Assembly (NCBI GenBank): GCA_937995745.1
Contig: CALKIU010000006.1
Coordinates: 1 to 64,000 of the forward strand
Origin: an uncultured Bacillaceae bacterium
Lineage (GTDB): Bacteria > Bacillota > Bacilli > Bacillales > Cytobacillaceae
Length of the DNA: 64,000 nt
Direction of reading: 5' to 3'
Made by a program: the position numbers and the translations under genes. Positions 26,211-35,548 of the stretch are shown here, in pieces. Below the pieces are notes generated by a model, which saw only the letters and a list, made by a program, of their open reading frames with translations, had not been told where the DNA came from and did no database searches. Position 1 is the first letter of the stretch, and every line of letters starts with the position of its first letter.

Positions 26211-27995
26211 GTGGAAAAACAGGCGGAACATTTGATTAAAGGCGGCAGTTTCATCATTGAAGATGTTTCGTGTGAAGATGTTTTTACACCGGAAGATTTC
26301 AGCGACGAACAAAAAATGATCGCCAAAACGACGGAAGAATTTGTTCTTCAAGAAGTATTTCCGGAGTTGCCTTACATCGAAAAGCACGAATTTGACAGGA
26401 CCGTCAAGCTTTTGCGCAAAGCAGGCGAACTCGGCCTCCTTGCCGCGGACATTCCTGAGGAATACGGCGGACTCGGCCTTGATAAAATCAGTTCGGCCAT
26501 CATTGCGGAAAAAATGTCAGCGGCCGGCGGATTCGCCATTTCCCACGGAGCTCACGTCGGCATCGGTTCATTGCCGATCGTGCTCTTCGGCAATGAACGG
26601 CAAAAGAAAAAATATTTGCCTGCGCTGGCGAGCGGCGAAAAAATTGCCGCTTACGCCCTCACGGAACCGGGTTCCGGCTCCGATGCCCTCGGGGCGAAAA
26701 CGACGGCCGTGTTGAACGAAGCGGGCACCCATTACATTTTAAACGGGGAAAAACAGTGGATTACGAACTCCGGTTTTGCGGATATTTTTGTCGTCTATGC
26801 GAAGGTAGACGGAGACAAATTTTCCGCTTTCATCGTGGAAAGAGATTTCCCCGGGGTTTCCGTCGGTCCGGAGGAAGACAAGATGGGGATTAAAGGCTCG
26901 TCGACCCGCTCCGTCTTTCTTGACAATGCCGAGGTACCCGTTGAAAATCTTCTTGGAGAAATCGGCCGCGGGCATATTATCGCTTTCAACATTTTAAATA
27001 TCGGCCGCTATAAACTGGGGCTCGGAGCTTTGGGCGGAGCCAAAAGAGTCATGGAAATCACCATTCCGTACATCAATCAGCGCAAACAGTTCAACCGCGC
27101 CATTTCCTCTTTCAATCTGACAAAAGAAAAGCTGGCGACGATGGCCGCCAGGCTGTACGCGGCGGAAAGCTCCATTTACCGGACGGTCGGATTGTTTGAA
27201 GAACGGATGAAGCGGCTTTCGGATAAGGAAATCAGCGGGGGAAAAGCGGTGGCCGATGCGATTGCCGAATATGCCATTGAATGTTCAATCGGAAAATTTT
27301 TCAACACGGAAGTGCTCGATTATATTGTCGATGAAGGCGTCCAGCTCCACGGCGGATACGGATTTATGGAAGAGTATGAAATTGCCAGGGCCTACAGGGA
27401 CTCCCGCATCAACCGTATTTTTGAAGGAACGAATGAAATCAACCGCCTCTTGGTCCCGGGAATGTTCTTCCGCAAAGCGTTGAAAAACGAACTGCCCCTC
27501 TACGAAAAAGCGGCCGCCCTCGAGGAAGAATTGATGATGTTTATGCCGGAGGAACCGGGGAACGAACCGCTGGCCAAAGAAAAATATTTGCTTGCCAACA
27601 GCAAGAAAATCGCGCTGCTTACCGCCGGACTTGCCGTGAAAAAATTCGGCAAGGAAATCGAACAGGAGCAAGAAATCTTGGCGAACATTGCTGATATCGC
27701 AGCCAATGTATATGTGATGGAATCGGTGATCGTGCGGACGGAAAAAGCGCTGGCCAAAGAAGGGCCGGACAAAAGCAGGCAAAAACTTTTGTACACGGAA
27801 ATTTTCTGCCAGGAAGCGTTTGACGAAATTGAACGCCATGCCAGGGAGACGATCGCTGCCGCGGTAATTGGCGACGATCAATTGATGATGCTTTCCCTGT
27901 TGAGAAAATTGACGCGCTATACGACCGTGAATATCATTGGCAAAAAAAGAGAGGCAGCCTTGAAGCTGATTCAAGAAGAGAAATATGTCGTTTAA
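26211..27995 (+). CDS. fadE: acyl-CoA dehydrogenase FadE
   Basis: A 594-residue flavoprotein that introduces the first double bond in fatty acyl-CoA. Motifs: YALTEPGSGSDALGAKTTA, WITNSGFADIFVVYAK, QLHGGYGFMEEYEIARAYRD and the region of the catalytic Glu, FEGTNEINRLLV. A C-terminal extension of about 170 residues follows, as in this long subfamily. GTG at 26211 is chosen since GGAGG lies seven bases before it, giving the family length. Terminator at 28071. Confidence 0.92.
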   Translation: MEKQAEHLIKGGSFIIEDVSCEDVFTPEDFSDEQKMIAKTTEEFVLQEVFPELPYIEKHEFDRTVKLLRKAGELGLLAADIPEEYGGLGLDKISSAIIAEKMSAAGGFAISHGAHVGIGSLPIVLFGNERQKKKYLPALASGEKIAAYALTEPGSGSDALGAKTTAVLNEAGTHYILNGEKQWITNSGFADIFVVYAKVDGDKFSAFIVERDFPGVSVGPEEDKMGIKGSSTRSVFLDNAEVPVENLLGEIGRGHIIAFNILNIGRYKLGLGALGGAKRVMEITIPYINQRKQFNRAISSFNLTKEKLATMAARLYAAESSIYRTVGLFEERMKRLSDKEISGGKAVADAIAEYAIECSIGKFFNTEVLDYIVDEGVQLHGGYGFMEEYEIARAYRDSRINRIFEGTNEINRLLVPGMFFRKALKNELPLYEKAAALEEELMMFMPEEPGNEPLAKEKYLLANSKKIALLTAGLAVKKFGKEIEQEQEILANIADIAANVYVMESVIVRTEKALAKEGPDKSRQKLLYTEIFCQEAFDEIERHARETIAAAVIGDDQLMMLSLLRKLTRYTTVNIIGKKREAALKLIQEEKYVV

Positions 27996-28070
27996 TGGTT
28001 CCTGTTTTGTTTGGCGGCAAACCGGAAGAGCCGCTTCCCCGGACAGGCTGAAAAATAGATTTTGCCATAC

Positions 28071-28098
28071 ATCCCGCTCGACAAGCGGGATTTTTTTT
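28071..28098 (+). terminator. terminator of the fad operon
   Basis: ATCCCGCT pairs with AGCGGGAT across CGACA, followed by eight T residues, 76 bases after the fadE stop. Confidence 0.88.
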
Positions 28099-28235
28099 GT
28101 CGAAAAAAGTGGTCCGGAAAAACGGCCGTGTAGTGAATTGTTCATTTTTTTGTGGTACTATTCAGATAAGTAACCTGAAATTTTTCCCGGCAATTCCTGT
28201 TTTCAGGATAAAAATCAAGGGGATGGTGATAATAA

Positions 28236-28592
28236 ATGACGCTGAAATTTTATTGGTACCCGAAATGCGGAACGTGCCGGAAAGCGAAAAAATGGCTTGA
28301 TGAGCATCAACTGGAATATGAGGCCATACATATTGTTGACAATCCGCCCTCTTTGGGGGAACTGGAACAACTGTATAAAAAGAGCGGCCTTGACATAAAA
28401 AAATTTTTTAATACAAGCGGGAAAAAATACCGCGAACTCGGGTTGAAAGATAAAGTAAAAACGGCTTCAGAAGAAGAACTCCTCGAACTGCTTTCGAGTG
28501 ACGGAATGCTCATCAAACGTCCGATTGTAACCGACGGTGAACGGGTGACGGTCGGATTCAATGAGGAAACATTTGCAAAGACATGGTTGTAA
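28236..28592 (+). CDS. yusI: ArsC/Spx-family thioredoxin-fold protein YusI
   Basis: A 118-residue small protein of the arsenate reductase/Spx family. It has an N-terminal CxxC-type site (YPKCGTCRKAKKWL) and the family C-terminal part IKRPIVTDGERVTVGF. The conserved Arg of true ArsC enzymes is not obvious, so arsenate reduction is not claimed. It sits between fadE and gcvH, as yusI does in B. subtilis. Confidence 0.82.
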   Translation: MTLKFYWYPKCGTCRKAKKWLDEHQLEYEAIHIVDNPPSLGELEQLYKKSGLDIKKFFNTSGKKYRELGLKDKVKTASEEELLELLSSDGMLIKRPIVTDGERVTVGFNEETFAKTWL

Positions 28593-28635
28593 ACAGATGA
28601 AAATCTGTTCAGTTTAATATAATGGAGGGTTTAAG

Positions 28636-29022
28636 ATGAACGTTCCAAAGGATTTACGCTATTCCAAAGAGCATGAATGGGTACGAGTCGAGGACGGCAA
28701 GGTCCGTGTGGGAATCACCGATTTTGCCCAATCCGAACTCGGGGACATCGTTTTTGTCGAATTGCCGGAAGTCGGCACTGAAGTAACGGCGGGCGAGCCT
28801 TTCGGAAGCGTGGAGTCCGTAAAAACGGTTTCCGAACTGTACGCGCCTGTCAGCGGCAAAGTAATCGAAGTGAACGAGGAATTGGAAGATAATCCGGAGT
28901 ATGTCAATGAATCGCCGTATGATCAAGCGTGGATGATTGTCATCGAACCGTCCGACCTTGCGGAAGTGGACAATTTGTTGACTCCGGAAGCTTACGAAGA
29001 AATGATCCGGGAAGATGAATAA
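28636..29022 (+). CDS. gcvH: glycine cleavage system H protein / lipoyl carrier
   Basis: A 128-residue lipoyl-domain protein. The lipoylated Lys lies in FGSVESVKTVSELYAPVSG, with KYSKEHEW-like start motif YSKEHEWVRVEDG. The start is preceded by GGAGGG. In Bacillus it shuttles aminomethyl groups for glycine cleavage and relays lipoyl groups to other complexes; no gcvT or gcvP is in this window. lipA (53.6 kb) makes the sulfur insertions on the lipoyl group. A terminator follows. Confidence 0.95.
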   Translation: MNVPKDLRYSKEHEWVRVEDGKVRVGITDFAQSELGDIVFVELPEVGTEVTAGEPFGSVESVKTVSELYAPVSGKVIEVNEELEDNPEYVNESPYDQAWMIVIEPSDLAEVDNLLTPEAYEEMIREDE

Positions 29023-29032
29023 TCAAAAGATG

Positions 29033-29068
29033 AAGCGTCTCTTTTTGGTGTGAAAGAGGCGCTTTTTT
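29033..29068 (+). terminator. terminator after gcvH
   Basis: AAGCGTCTCTTT and AAAGAGGCGCTT form a stem (one mismatch) followed by a T-run, starting 11 bases after the gcvH stop. Confidence 0.85.
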
Positions 29069-29155
29069 GTATTGTAAGGAAAGAAGGAGCATTCTTCTTG
29101 TGCGAAGAATAGGAATAGTGTAAGGTATAATCAACTTGCGGCTAAGGTGATGCTC

Positions 29156-29512
29156 GTGGAACATTCAAATGCAGAAAAAGTGATTGTTGTGGAAGGGACA
29201 ACGGACAAACGAAAAATTTTAAAAATCGTCAACGAGGAAGTGGAAGTCATCTGCACGAACGGAACGATCAGTCTCGAGCGTTTGGATGAAATGATTGAAT
29301 CCCTTGCAGGCAAGGAGGTATATATTTTAGTCGACTCGGACAAAGCCGGGGAAAAGCTGAGGAAGCTTTTTAAAAAAGAATTTCCCGAGGCCAAACATCT
29401 TTATATTGACCGGATGTACCGGGAAGTGGCGACAGCCCCGGTTCAGCATTTGGCATCTGTGCTGCTGACGGCTGATATTGACGTTCATACGGAATTTTTG
29501 CATAGAGGGTGA
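29156..29512 (+). CDS. yusF: Toprim-domain protein YusF
   Basis: A 118-residue single Toprim domain. It has the Glu strand KVIVVEGTTDKRKI and the acidic DxD strand YILVDSDKAGEKLRK, as in primases and RNase M5-like nucleases. GTG at 29156 follows AAGG by eight bases; GTG at 29147 overlaps that site. Function unknown. Adjacent to yusE, as in B. subtilis. Confidence 0.8.
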   Translation: MEHSNAEKVIVVEGTTDKRKILKIVNEEVEVICTNGTISLERLDEMIESLAGKEVYILVDSDKAGEKLRKLFKKEFPEAKHLYIDRMYREVATAPVQHLASVLLTADIDVHTEFLHRG

Positions 29513-29516
29513 CACG

Positions 29517-29837
29517 ATGGAGGAATGGTCGCGACAAGAGTTGGAACAACATTTGAAAAACGATGAATCGTTTTTCTTATACTTATATACCCCGTTTTGC
29601 GGAACATGCCAAGTTTCCGGAAGGATGCTGGAAATTGTTGAAGAAATGGTGCCGGAGATGAGAGTGGGGAAATGCAATCTCAACTTTTTTCCGGAGTATG
29701 CCCAAGTATGGAAGATAGAAAGCGTTCCTTGTCTGGCGGTTTTTCATAAAGGCCGAATCGGCGAGAAAATTTACGCTTTTCGTTCGGTGCCTTACTTATA
29801 TGAAAAAGTTAAGACGTTGATGAGCAGATTCAAATAG
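29517..29837 (+). CDS. yusE: thioredoxin-like protein YusE
   Basis: A 106-residue thioredoxin-fold protein with active site YTPFCGTCQVSGRM and the cis-Pro segment ESVPCLAVFHKG. It has no signal peptide, so it is cytosolic. The ATG at 29517 follows GAGGGTGA. It lies four bases after yusF, so the two are likely translated together. A thiol-disulfide role is inferred from the fold. Confidence 0.85.
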   Translation: MEEWSRQELEQHLKNDESFFLYLYTPFCGTCQVSGRMLEIVEEMVPEMRVGKCNLNFFPEYAQVWKIESVPCLAVFHKGRIGEKIYAFRSVPYLYEKVKTLMSRFK

Positions 29838-30113
29838 ATGACGGGGCGGAGGGCGCGATAAAATTTTTTGTCCGGAAAGGATTGGGAATATAAGTGCATG
29901 CTTTTTATCCCGCCGGCCGGGAGTCGGGTGCTCTTGGCCTTTTTCTATTGTCTGAAGCAGTAATTTAAATCTAATAATGGGAAAAACTTCATTTTTTCGA
30001 TGAATTCATCAACGAGCCCCAAGTCATGCAACGCGCCCGTCCTGAAGGGAGAAGAAGCCAAAACGGCCCGTTTTCCGGCAAATACATAAATGGAACAATT
30101 CGCATAAAATTAG
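29838..30113. other. intergenic region before the metY riboswitch
   Basis: No gene. A weak terminator-like element for yusE lies near 29915-29945 (GGCC ... GGCC followed by TTTTTC). Confidence 0.4.
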
Positions 30114-30142
30114 TTGACTTATTTGATCTGTTCGGTTAATAT
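30114..30142 (+). promoter_or_regulatory. sigma-A promoter of metY
   Basis: TTGACT at 30114-30119 and TAATAT at 30137-30142 with an exact 17-base spacer. Transcription would begin about 25-30 bases before the SAM riboswitch. Confidence 0.75.
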
Positions 30143-30178
30143 CTTAATAAGCTAAAAAGTTCATATTCGTTTCATCGT

Positions 30179-30330
30179 TCTTATCAAGAGTGGCGGAGGG
30201 ACTGGCCCAATGAAGCCCGGCAACCGGTTCTAGGAACACGGTGCCAATTCCAGCAGGGCGATTTTTGTGCTCTGAAAGATAAGAAGAGTCGATAGGAATC
30301 CCTCTTCTTATGTTCAGAAGAGGGTTTTTT
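30179..30330 (+). ncRNA. SAM-I riboswitch (S-box) with terminator, metY leader
   Basis: Conserved S-box sequence: TTATCAAGAGTGGCGGAGGG, then ATGAAGCCCGGCAACC, GGTGCCAATTCC, and the closing GATAAGAAGA of P1 near 30287. The expression platform ends in a perfect terminator, CCCTCTTC/GAAGAGGG with six T residues (30300-30330). SAM binding should favour the terminator and switch metY off. Confidence 0.96.
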
Positions 30331-30370
30331 GATTCTTCAGGGAAAAATAAGGGGAAAAGGAGAGCTGACG

Positions 30371-31675
30371 ATGACGGAAAAGAAAAAAAGCTATCGGTTG
30401 GAAACATTGGGGGTACACGGGGGGTTGAGCCCTGATCCGGTAACCGGGGCAAGAGCGGTGCCGATTTACCAGAACAATGCATATCAATTCAAAAATACGG
30501 AACATGCGGCCAATTTGTTTGCTTTAAAAGAGCCGGGCTACATTTATACCCGCATTCATAATCCGACCGTTACCGTTTTTGAAGAACGGATCTCCCTTTT
30601 GGAAGGCGGCGTCGGCGCTTTGGCAGTGGCAAGCGGAATGTCGGCAATCACTCTTGCCATTTTGAATATCGCCGGAGCGGGAGATGAAATTGTTGCCGCC
30701 GGAAATCTTTACGGAGGTACATACAATTTGTTTGCGGTGACCCTTCCGAAATATGGAATTCACGTGAAGTTCGTCGATGCGACAAATCCGGAAAATTTCA
30801 AACAGGCGATTACCGACAAGACGAAGGCCATTTTTGCCGAAACGATCGGAAACCCGAGCTTGCGCATCCTCGATATTGAGGCGGTGGCAAAGATTGCCCA
30901 TGATGCGGGCATTCCGTTGATTATCGACAATACATTCGCCACGCCGTATTTATGCCGGCCAATCGATTACGGGGCAGACATTGTGGTTCACTCGGCGACA
31001 AAATGGCTGCTTGGAAACGGAACAACCCTCGGCGGCGTCATTGTGGACGGAGGAAAATTTGATTGGAATTCGCCGAAATTCCCCGGATTTACTGAGCCTG
31101 ATGCAAGCTACCACAATATTGTGTACAGCAGAGATATCGGCGCCGCGGCCTATATTATTAAGGCGAGAGTGCAATTGCTGCGTGATATGGGGCCGGCCAT
31201 GAGCCCGTATAATGCGTTCCAATTCATTCTCGGCCTTGAGACGCTTCATGTAAGAATGAAAGAACATGTGGCCAATGCCAAGAAAGTGGTGGCCTATTTG
31301 AAAAATCATCCGGCTGTCAGCTGGGTGTCTTATCCGGGAGATGAAGACCATCCGGACAAAGAACTGGCAGACAAATACTTGCCGAAAGGGGCAGGTTCGG
31401 TCATTATTTTCGGCATAAAAGGCGGCAGGGAGGCCGGCGCTAAATTTATTAACAGCCTTGAGTTATGGTCCCATCTGGCCAATGTGGGGGATGCCAAGAG
31501 CCTCGTCATCCATCCGGCCAGCACCACCCATCAGCAGCTTGATGAGGAAGGACTCAAGCAGGCGGGAGTGCCGGAAGATTTGGTGCGTCTGTCCGTCGGC
31601 ATTGAAAATGTTGAGGACTTGATTGAAGACTTGGAACAAGGCTTAAAAGCGGCAACCGGGCTGACCTCTTTATAA
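30371..31675 (+). CDS. metY: O-acetylhomoserine sulfhydrylase (MetY-type)
   Basis: A 434-residue Cys/Met-metabolism PLP enzyme. The PLP Lys lies in DIVVHSATKWLLGNGTTLGG; the N-terminal GYIYTRIHNPTVTVFEERIS and C-terminal SLVIHPASTTHQQL segments are typical of the long OAH sulfhydrylase group. It makes homocysteine from O-acetylhomoserine and sulfide. The ATG at 30371 follows AAAAGGAGAG. Single-gene unit under the SAM riboswitch. Fine substrate choice is inferred from type and regulation. Confidence 0.9.
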   Translation: MTEKKKSYRLETLGVHGGLSPDPVTGARAVPIYQNNAYQFKNTEHAANLFALKEPGYIYTRIHNPTVTVFEERISLLEGGVGALAVASGMSAITLAILNIAGAGDEIVAAGNLYGGTYNLFAVTLPKYGIHVKFVDATNPENFKQAITDKTKAIFAETIGNPSLRILDIEAVAKIAHDAGIPLIIDNTFATPYLCRPIDYGADIVVHSATKWLLGNGTTLGGVIVDGGKFDWNSPKFPGFTEPDASYHNIVYSRDIGAAAYIIKARVQLLRDMGPAMSPYNAFQFILGLETLHVRMKEHVANAKKVVAYLKNHPAVSWVSYPGDEDHPDKELADKYLPKGAGSVIIFGIKGGREAGAKFINSLELWSHLANVGDAKSLVIHPASTTHQQLDEEGLKQAGVPEDLVRLSVGIENVEDLIEDLEQGLKAATGLTSL

Positions 31676-31730
31676 GGACAGGCTTTGCCGACAAAAAAAG
31701 CAATGACAGCAAGGTTTAAAGGATTTATCA

Positions 31731-31759
31731 TTGACACCGCTCCATATTCATACTAGAAT
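31731..31759 (+). promoter_or_regulatory. sigma-A promoter of metNPQ
   Basis: TTGACA (31731-31736), 17-base spacer and TAGAAT (31754-31759), about 55 bases before the second SAM riboswitch. Confidence 0.78.
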
Positions 31760-31815
31760 AGCTTTCGTAACATAATAAATGTGGCAGAAAAATTTCATAA
31801 TAAGATGGAATGTAC

Positions 31816-31993
31816 GCTCTTATCAAGAGAGGTGGAGGGATGTGCCCGATGAAACCCGGCAACCATCAACAGGGAAGCTGTTGATAAGGTGCCAATTCAC
31901 ACAAAGCCAAGCGGCTTTGAGAGATGAGAGAAAGGTACATGGTACATGAAAATGACTATGCCTTTCTGCTCACCTTTGCAGAAAGGCATTTTT
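31816..31993 (+). ncRNA. SAM-I riboswitch (S-box) with terminator, metNPQ leader
   Basis: TCTTATCAAGAGAGGTGGAG, GATGAAACCCGGCAACC and GGTGCCAATTCACAC are the conserved S-box blocks, with P1 closing at about 31932. The terminator ATGCCTTTCTGC/GCAGAAAGGCAT plus T-run spans 31958-31993. It controls the methionine importer. Confidence 0.95.
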
Positions 31994-32149
31994 CATATCA
32001 CACTGCCGCATCCGTCTTCCGGCGGTATCTGCCATTATTTTCCCGGTATAATTTTCCGGGAATGCCAGCAATTATGCCGGTATAGAGGCGCAGTCCGCCA
32101 GTCATCATTTCATATGGCTTCATATTTGCAGAAAAGGGGTGAGTGTCGG

Positions 32150-33175
32150 GTGATAACTGTTGAACGGGTCCGCAAGGTATTCCATTCCAAGAGCGGGGAT
32201 GTACTTGCCGTAAAAGACGTCAGCTTGAACATTAAGGAAGGGGAAATATTTGGCATCATCGGTTACAGCGGAGCCGGAAAAAGCACGTTAATCCGTTTGT
32301 TGAACGGATTGGAGACACCGACAAGCGGTGCGATTACCATTGCCGGAAAAGACATTACAAAATTAAAAGGCGCCGAACTTAGGAAAATGAGGCAGCAAAT
32401 CGGGATGATTTTCCAGCATTTTAATTTGCTGTGGTCGAGGACGGTAAGAGGCAATATTTCCTTTCCCCTGGAGATAGCCGGCGTTCCTAAAAAAGAACGG
32501 CAAAAACGGGTCGACGAGTTGATTGAGCTTGTCGGTTTGAAAGGCAAAGAGGATGCTTATCCTTCCCAGTTGAGCGGAGGCCAGAAGCAGCGCGTGGGAA
32601 TTGCCAGGGCGCTGGCCAATAACCCCAAGGTGTTATTGTGCGACGAAGCGACATCTGCTTTGGACCCGCAAACGACCGATTCCATCTTGGAATTGCTTCA
32701 AGATATTAATGAAAAATTGGGTCTGACGATCGTATTGATTACCCACGAGATGCATGTCATCCGCAAAATATGCCATCGCGTCGCCGTGATGGACGGAGGA
32801 GAAATTGTCGAAATCGGCCCGGTGCTTGAGATATTTAAACATCCGAAAAAGCCGATTACGAGGCGGTTTGTCCAGCAGGTGGCGGAACCTGAAGATTCGG
32901 AAGAAATCATTTCGCATTTGTTGAAAAAATACCCGAACGGGGCTATCGCCAGGCTGACTTTTGTCGGAGAAGTCGCCGAACAGCCGATCATTTCACAACT
33001 TCTGAAAACGAAAAATGTCACTGTCAATATTTTGGAAGGAAAAGTTTCGCAAACGCAAAGCGGGGCTTACGGCACGCTAACCGTTCAGATAATCGGAAAT
33101 GAAACGGAAATTGAAAGTGCCATTCAATTTTTAAACGATCGCCAAGTGGGAGTGGAGGTGATCGCCAATGCTTGA
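32150..33175 (+). CDS. metN: methionine ABC transporter ATP-binding protein
   Basis: A 341-residue ATPase. Walker A is GYSGAGKSTLIR, the signature LSGGQKQRVGIARAL, Walker B VLLCDEATSALDP. A C-terminal NIL-type regulatory domain (ARLTFVGEVAEQPIISQLL) is the site of methionine feedback in this family. GTG at 32150 follows AAGGGGTGAG; the frame upstream to 31946 is riboswitch sequence. Confidence 0.94.
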   Translation: MITVERVRKVFHSKSGDVLAVKDVSLNIKEGEIFGIIGYSGAGKSTLIRLLNGLETPTSGAITIAGKDITKLKGAELRKMRQQIGMIFQHFNLLWSRTVRGNISFPLEIAGVPKKERQKRVDELIELVGLKGKEDAYPSQLSGGQKQRVGIARALANNPKVLLCDEATSALDPQTTDSILELLQDINEKLGLTIVLITHEMHVIRKICHRVAVMDGGEIVEIGPVLEIFKHPKKPITRRFVQQVAEPEDSEEIISHLLKKYPNGAIARLTFVGEVAEQPIISQLLKTKNVTVNILEGKVSQTQSGAYGTLTVQIIGNETEIESAIQFLNDRQVGVEVIANA

Positions 33176-33836
33176 GGTTCTCTTTCCCAATGTGGTGTGG
33201 GAAAAAGCCTGGGAAAAAACATATGAGACCTTGTACATGACCGGGGTGTCGCTCGTTTTCATCATCATCTTGGGAATATTGCTCGGGTTGTTGTTGTTTC
33301 TGACTTCAGAGGGCAACCTGTGGGAAAACAAGGTTCTGAACACCTTCGTTGCCGCGGTTGTGAATATTTTCCGGGCCATCCCGTTCGTTTTGTTAATCAT
33401 TTTGTTGATTCCATTTACAAAGTTCCTGGTGGGCACGATGATTGGGAAGGAGGCGGCTTTGCCGGCTTTAGTGATCGGTTCCGCTCCCTTTTACGCGCGG
33501 ATGGTTGAAATCGGCCTGAGGGAAATTGACAAAGGTGTCATTGAAGCGGCGAAAGCGATGGGCGCCAAAACGAGCACGATTATTTTCAAAGTGCTCCTGC
33601 CAGAATCCATGCCGGCCATTGTCGGCGGGATTACCGTGACCGCCATTGCCCTTGTCGGCTATACGGCCATTGCGGGGGTCATCGGCGCCGGCGGATTGGG
33701 AGACTATGCCTATCTGGACGGTTTCGCCCGCGGAAAGACGGATGTTACATTCTTCGCTACATTGGTCATTCTTGCGATTGTGTTTATCATCCAATTTATT
33801 GGAGATTCTATAACCAAAAAAATTGATAAAAGGTAG
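33168..33836 (+). CDS. metP: methionine ABC transporter permease
   Basis: A 222-residue MetI-type permease with five or six helices. It has the coupling-loop motif EAAKAMGAKTSTIIFKVLLP and the family segment GYTAIAGVIGAGGLGDYAY. It overlaps metN by eight bases, with GGAGGTG before the ATG. Confidence 0.94.
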   Translation: MLEVLFPNVVWEKAWEKTYETLYMTGVSLVFIIILGILLGLLLFLTSEGNLWENKVLNTFVAAVVNIFRAIPFVLLIILLIPFTKFLVGTMIGKEAALPALVIGSAPFYARMVEIGLREIDKGVIEAAKAMGAKTSTIIFKVLLPESMPAIVGGITVTAIALVGYTAIAGVIGAGGLGDYAYLDGFARGKTDVTFFATLVILAIVFIIQFIGDSITKKIDKR

Positions 33837-33844
33837 GGGGAAAG

Positions 33845-34654
33845 ATGATGAAGAGGATTTTCGGATTATTATTTGCTGTTCTTTTAGTCGCCGCACTGGC
33901 CGCTTGCGGAGGCAAGGAGGAGGACACCCTTGTCGTAGGGGCAACGAACAAGCCGCATGCCGAGATTCTTGAAAAAGCGAAGCCTCTGTTGGAGGAAAAA
34001 GGGATTAAATTAAAAATTGAAACTTTCAGCAAATATGAGTTGGTCAATCCGGCGCTCGATAAAGGAGATTTGGACGCCAACTATTTTCAACATATTCCTT
34101 ACTTGGAAAACCAAGTGAAGGAGCATGGTTATGACATTGTCAATGCCGGCGGAATCCATATCGAACCGATTGGCATTTATTCAAAAAAATACAAATCTCT
34201 TGATGAAATTGAAGACGGCGCGACTGTAATTATGAGCAGCAGTGTCGCCGACCACGGCCGTGTGCTCGCTTTATTTGAGGCGAACGGCTTAATCAAATTG
34301 AGAGAAGGCATCGATAAAGTGACGGCAACGTTGGAAGATATTGTGGAGAATCCGAAGAACCTGCAATTCAATTATGAATACGGACCGGAAATGCTCCCGA
34401 CAATCTTTAACAACAATGAAGGCGACCTTGTTGTCATCAATTCCAACTATGCCCTTGATGCCGGTTTAAATCCGATTGAAGACAGCATTGCCATTGAAGA
34501 TGAAAATTCTCCTTATGTCAATATCATCGCCGTCCGCAGCGAGGATAAAGACAGGGAAGAAATTAAAACATTGGTGGAAGTGCTTCGCTCCAAAGAAATT
34601 CAAGATTTCATCCTTGAAGAATACGGCGGCGCAGTCGTTCCGGTATCAGAGTAA
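33845..34654 (+). CDS. metQ: methionine-binding lipoprotein
   Basis: A 269-residue NlpA/MetQ-family lipoprotein. Lipobox LAAC near residue 20, then LVVGATNKPHAEILEKAKPL, DANYFQHIPYLENQ and SSSVADHGRVLALFE. It captures methionine for MetNP. The ATG (second ATG at 33848 also possible) follows TAGGGGG. Confidence 0.94.
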   Translation: MMKRIFGLLFAVLLVAALAACGGKEEDTLVVGATNKPHAEILEKAKPLLEEKGIKLKIETFSKYELVNPALDKGDLDANYFQHIPYLENQVKEHGYDIVNAGGIHIEPIGIYSKKYKSLDEIEDGATVIMSSSVADHGRVLALFEANGLIKLREGIDKVTATLEDIVENPKNLQFNYEYGPEMLPTIFNNNEGDLVVINSNYALDAGLNPIEDSIAIEDENSPYVNIIAVRSEDKDREEIKTLVEVLRSKEIQDFILEEYGGAVVPVSE

Positions 34655-34661
34655 CGCTTGC

Positions 34662-34697
34662 AAAAAACAGGTACCCGTGTCCGGGTACCTGTTTTTT
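34662..34697 (+). terminator. terminator of metNPQ
   Basis: AAAAAACAGGTACCCG and CGGGTACCTGTTTTTT are perfect 16-base arms with a 4-base loop, eight bases past metQ. Confidence 0.93.
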
Positions 34698-35049
34698 CAT
34701 GCTGCCGGAAAATGAAATTTCCCGTTTTCCCCGCTTGTTCCCGGCAAATGGACGTTGTTCTGCCGCAGCGGGAAAGAACGGCGCCGGTCCTGTCATGACA
34801 GAAGGTCCCTATGTTAAAAAAATGCCGGCCGGATATTTTCATGGCGGTGGAAAAAGATTAAAATAATAGAAAAAAGGCGGAAACGGTTTGTTATTTTTTG
34901 TATTGTCCCGGTGCCCGGTATGAGTGGAAAGTTTATCGGATATACTTTTCTTGCAACTTGTTCTTGAGGAATGAAAGAGAAACTGTTAAAATGATGTAAT
35001 TATAAAGGACAGTTACTGTGAATTCACGAATGCGAAGGGGAACAGAAAC
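34698..35049. other. 352-base gap after metQ
   Basis: No gene-like frame. It must hold the promoter for the 63-residue gene that follows; no clear consensus was seen. Confidence 0.4.
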
Positions 35050-35241
35050 ATGGAGCATTTGCATTTGAATTACACCACCGAAATGGCCAAGGCTTTGCAA
35101 AGCGCGCACAAAGTAAATTACGCGGAATACAGCACTAAATTTGATGTCAGAATGAATGTGGAAAGACGGAGAGAAAAAGATTATCAAAAGAGCCAAAAAA
35201 TTATTGCCGACATTGGCAGAAGAAATTTCCGGCATAAATAA
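35050..35241 (+). CDS. small basic protein, unknown function
   Basis: A 63-residue soluble protein starting MEHLHLNYTTEMAKALQSAH and ending in a Lys/Arg-rich, probably helical stretch. AAGGGGAAC stands six to eight bases before the ATG. No cysteine, signal or membrane segment. I recognise no family. Isolated between metQ and the suf region. Confidence 0.5.
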   Translation: MEHLHLNYTTEMAKALQSAHKVNYAEYSTKFDVRMNVERRREKDYQKSQKIIADIGRRNFRHK

Positions 35242-35427
35242 AACCGGCAAAATCCGGCAGAGTATGGCATTGTTTGCATACGTTTTTTCGCACTGATTTG
35301 AATCATTATCATCATCCATTTTGCGATGGTATTTGCTTTGCCCCGCTTCTGCCCCGGGCGTTTTCCTGTGGAGCATCCGGACATTTAAGGGATGCACCTG
35401 ATTATGATATATTATCCCTTGTGCATC

Positions 35428-35469
35428 ATACCCAAGAAATGTGTGTGTATTTCCCCATTTCTTGGGTAT
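35428..35469. repeat. perfect 13-bp inverted repeat
   Basis: ATACCCAAGAAAT and ATTTCTTGGGTAT are exact reverse complements around a 16-base loop. No T-run follows on either strand, so a simple terminator is not supported. Confidence 0.6.
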
Positions 35470-35548
35470 TATGTTTGTTTGGGAAACAATGGGACTATAG
35501 TACAAATGAAAATCGGCCCTCCAAAACGGCAAGCACATTTTTTTATTC

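Noticed and set aside
27285..28145. 286-codon minus-strand frame overlapping fadE
   Set aside because: Shadow of fadE codons; it crosses the fad terminator and has no ribosome site or family resemblance.
31946..32149. 68-codon extension of metN
   Set aside because: It covers the riboswitch terminator; GTG 32150 has a proper ribosome site and gives the family length.
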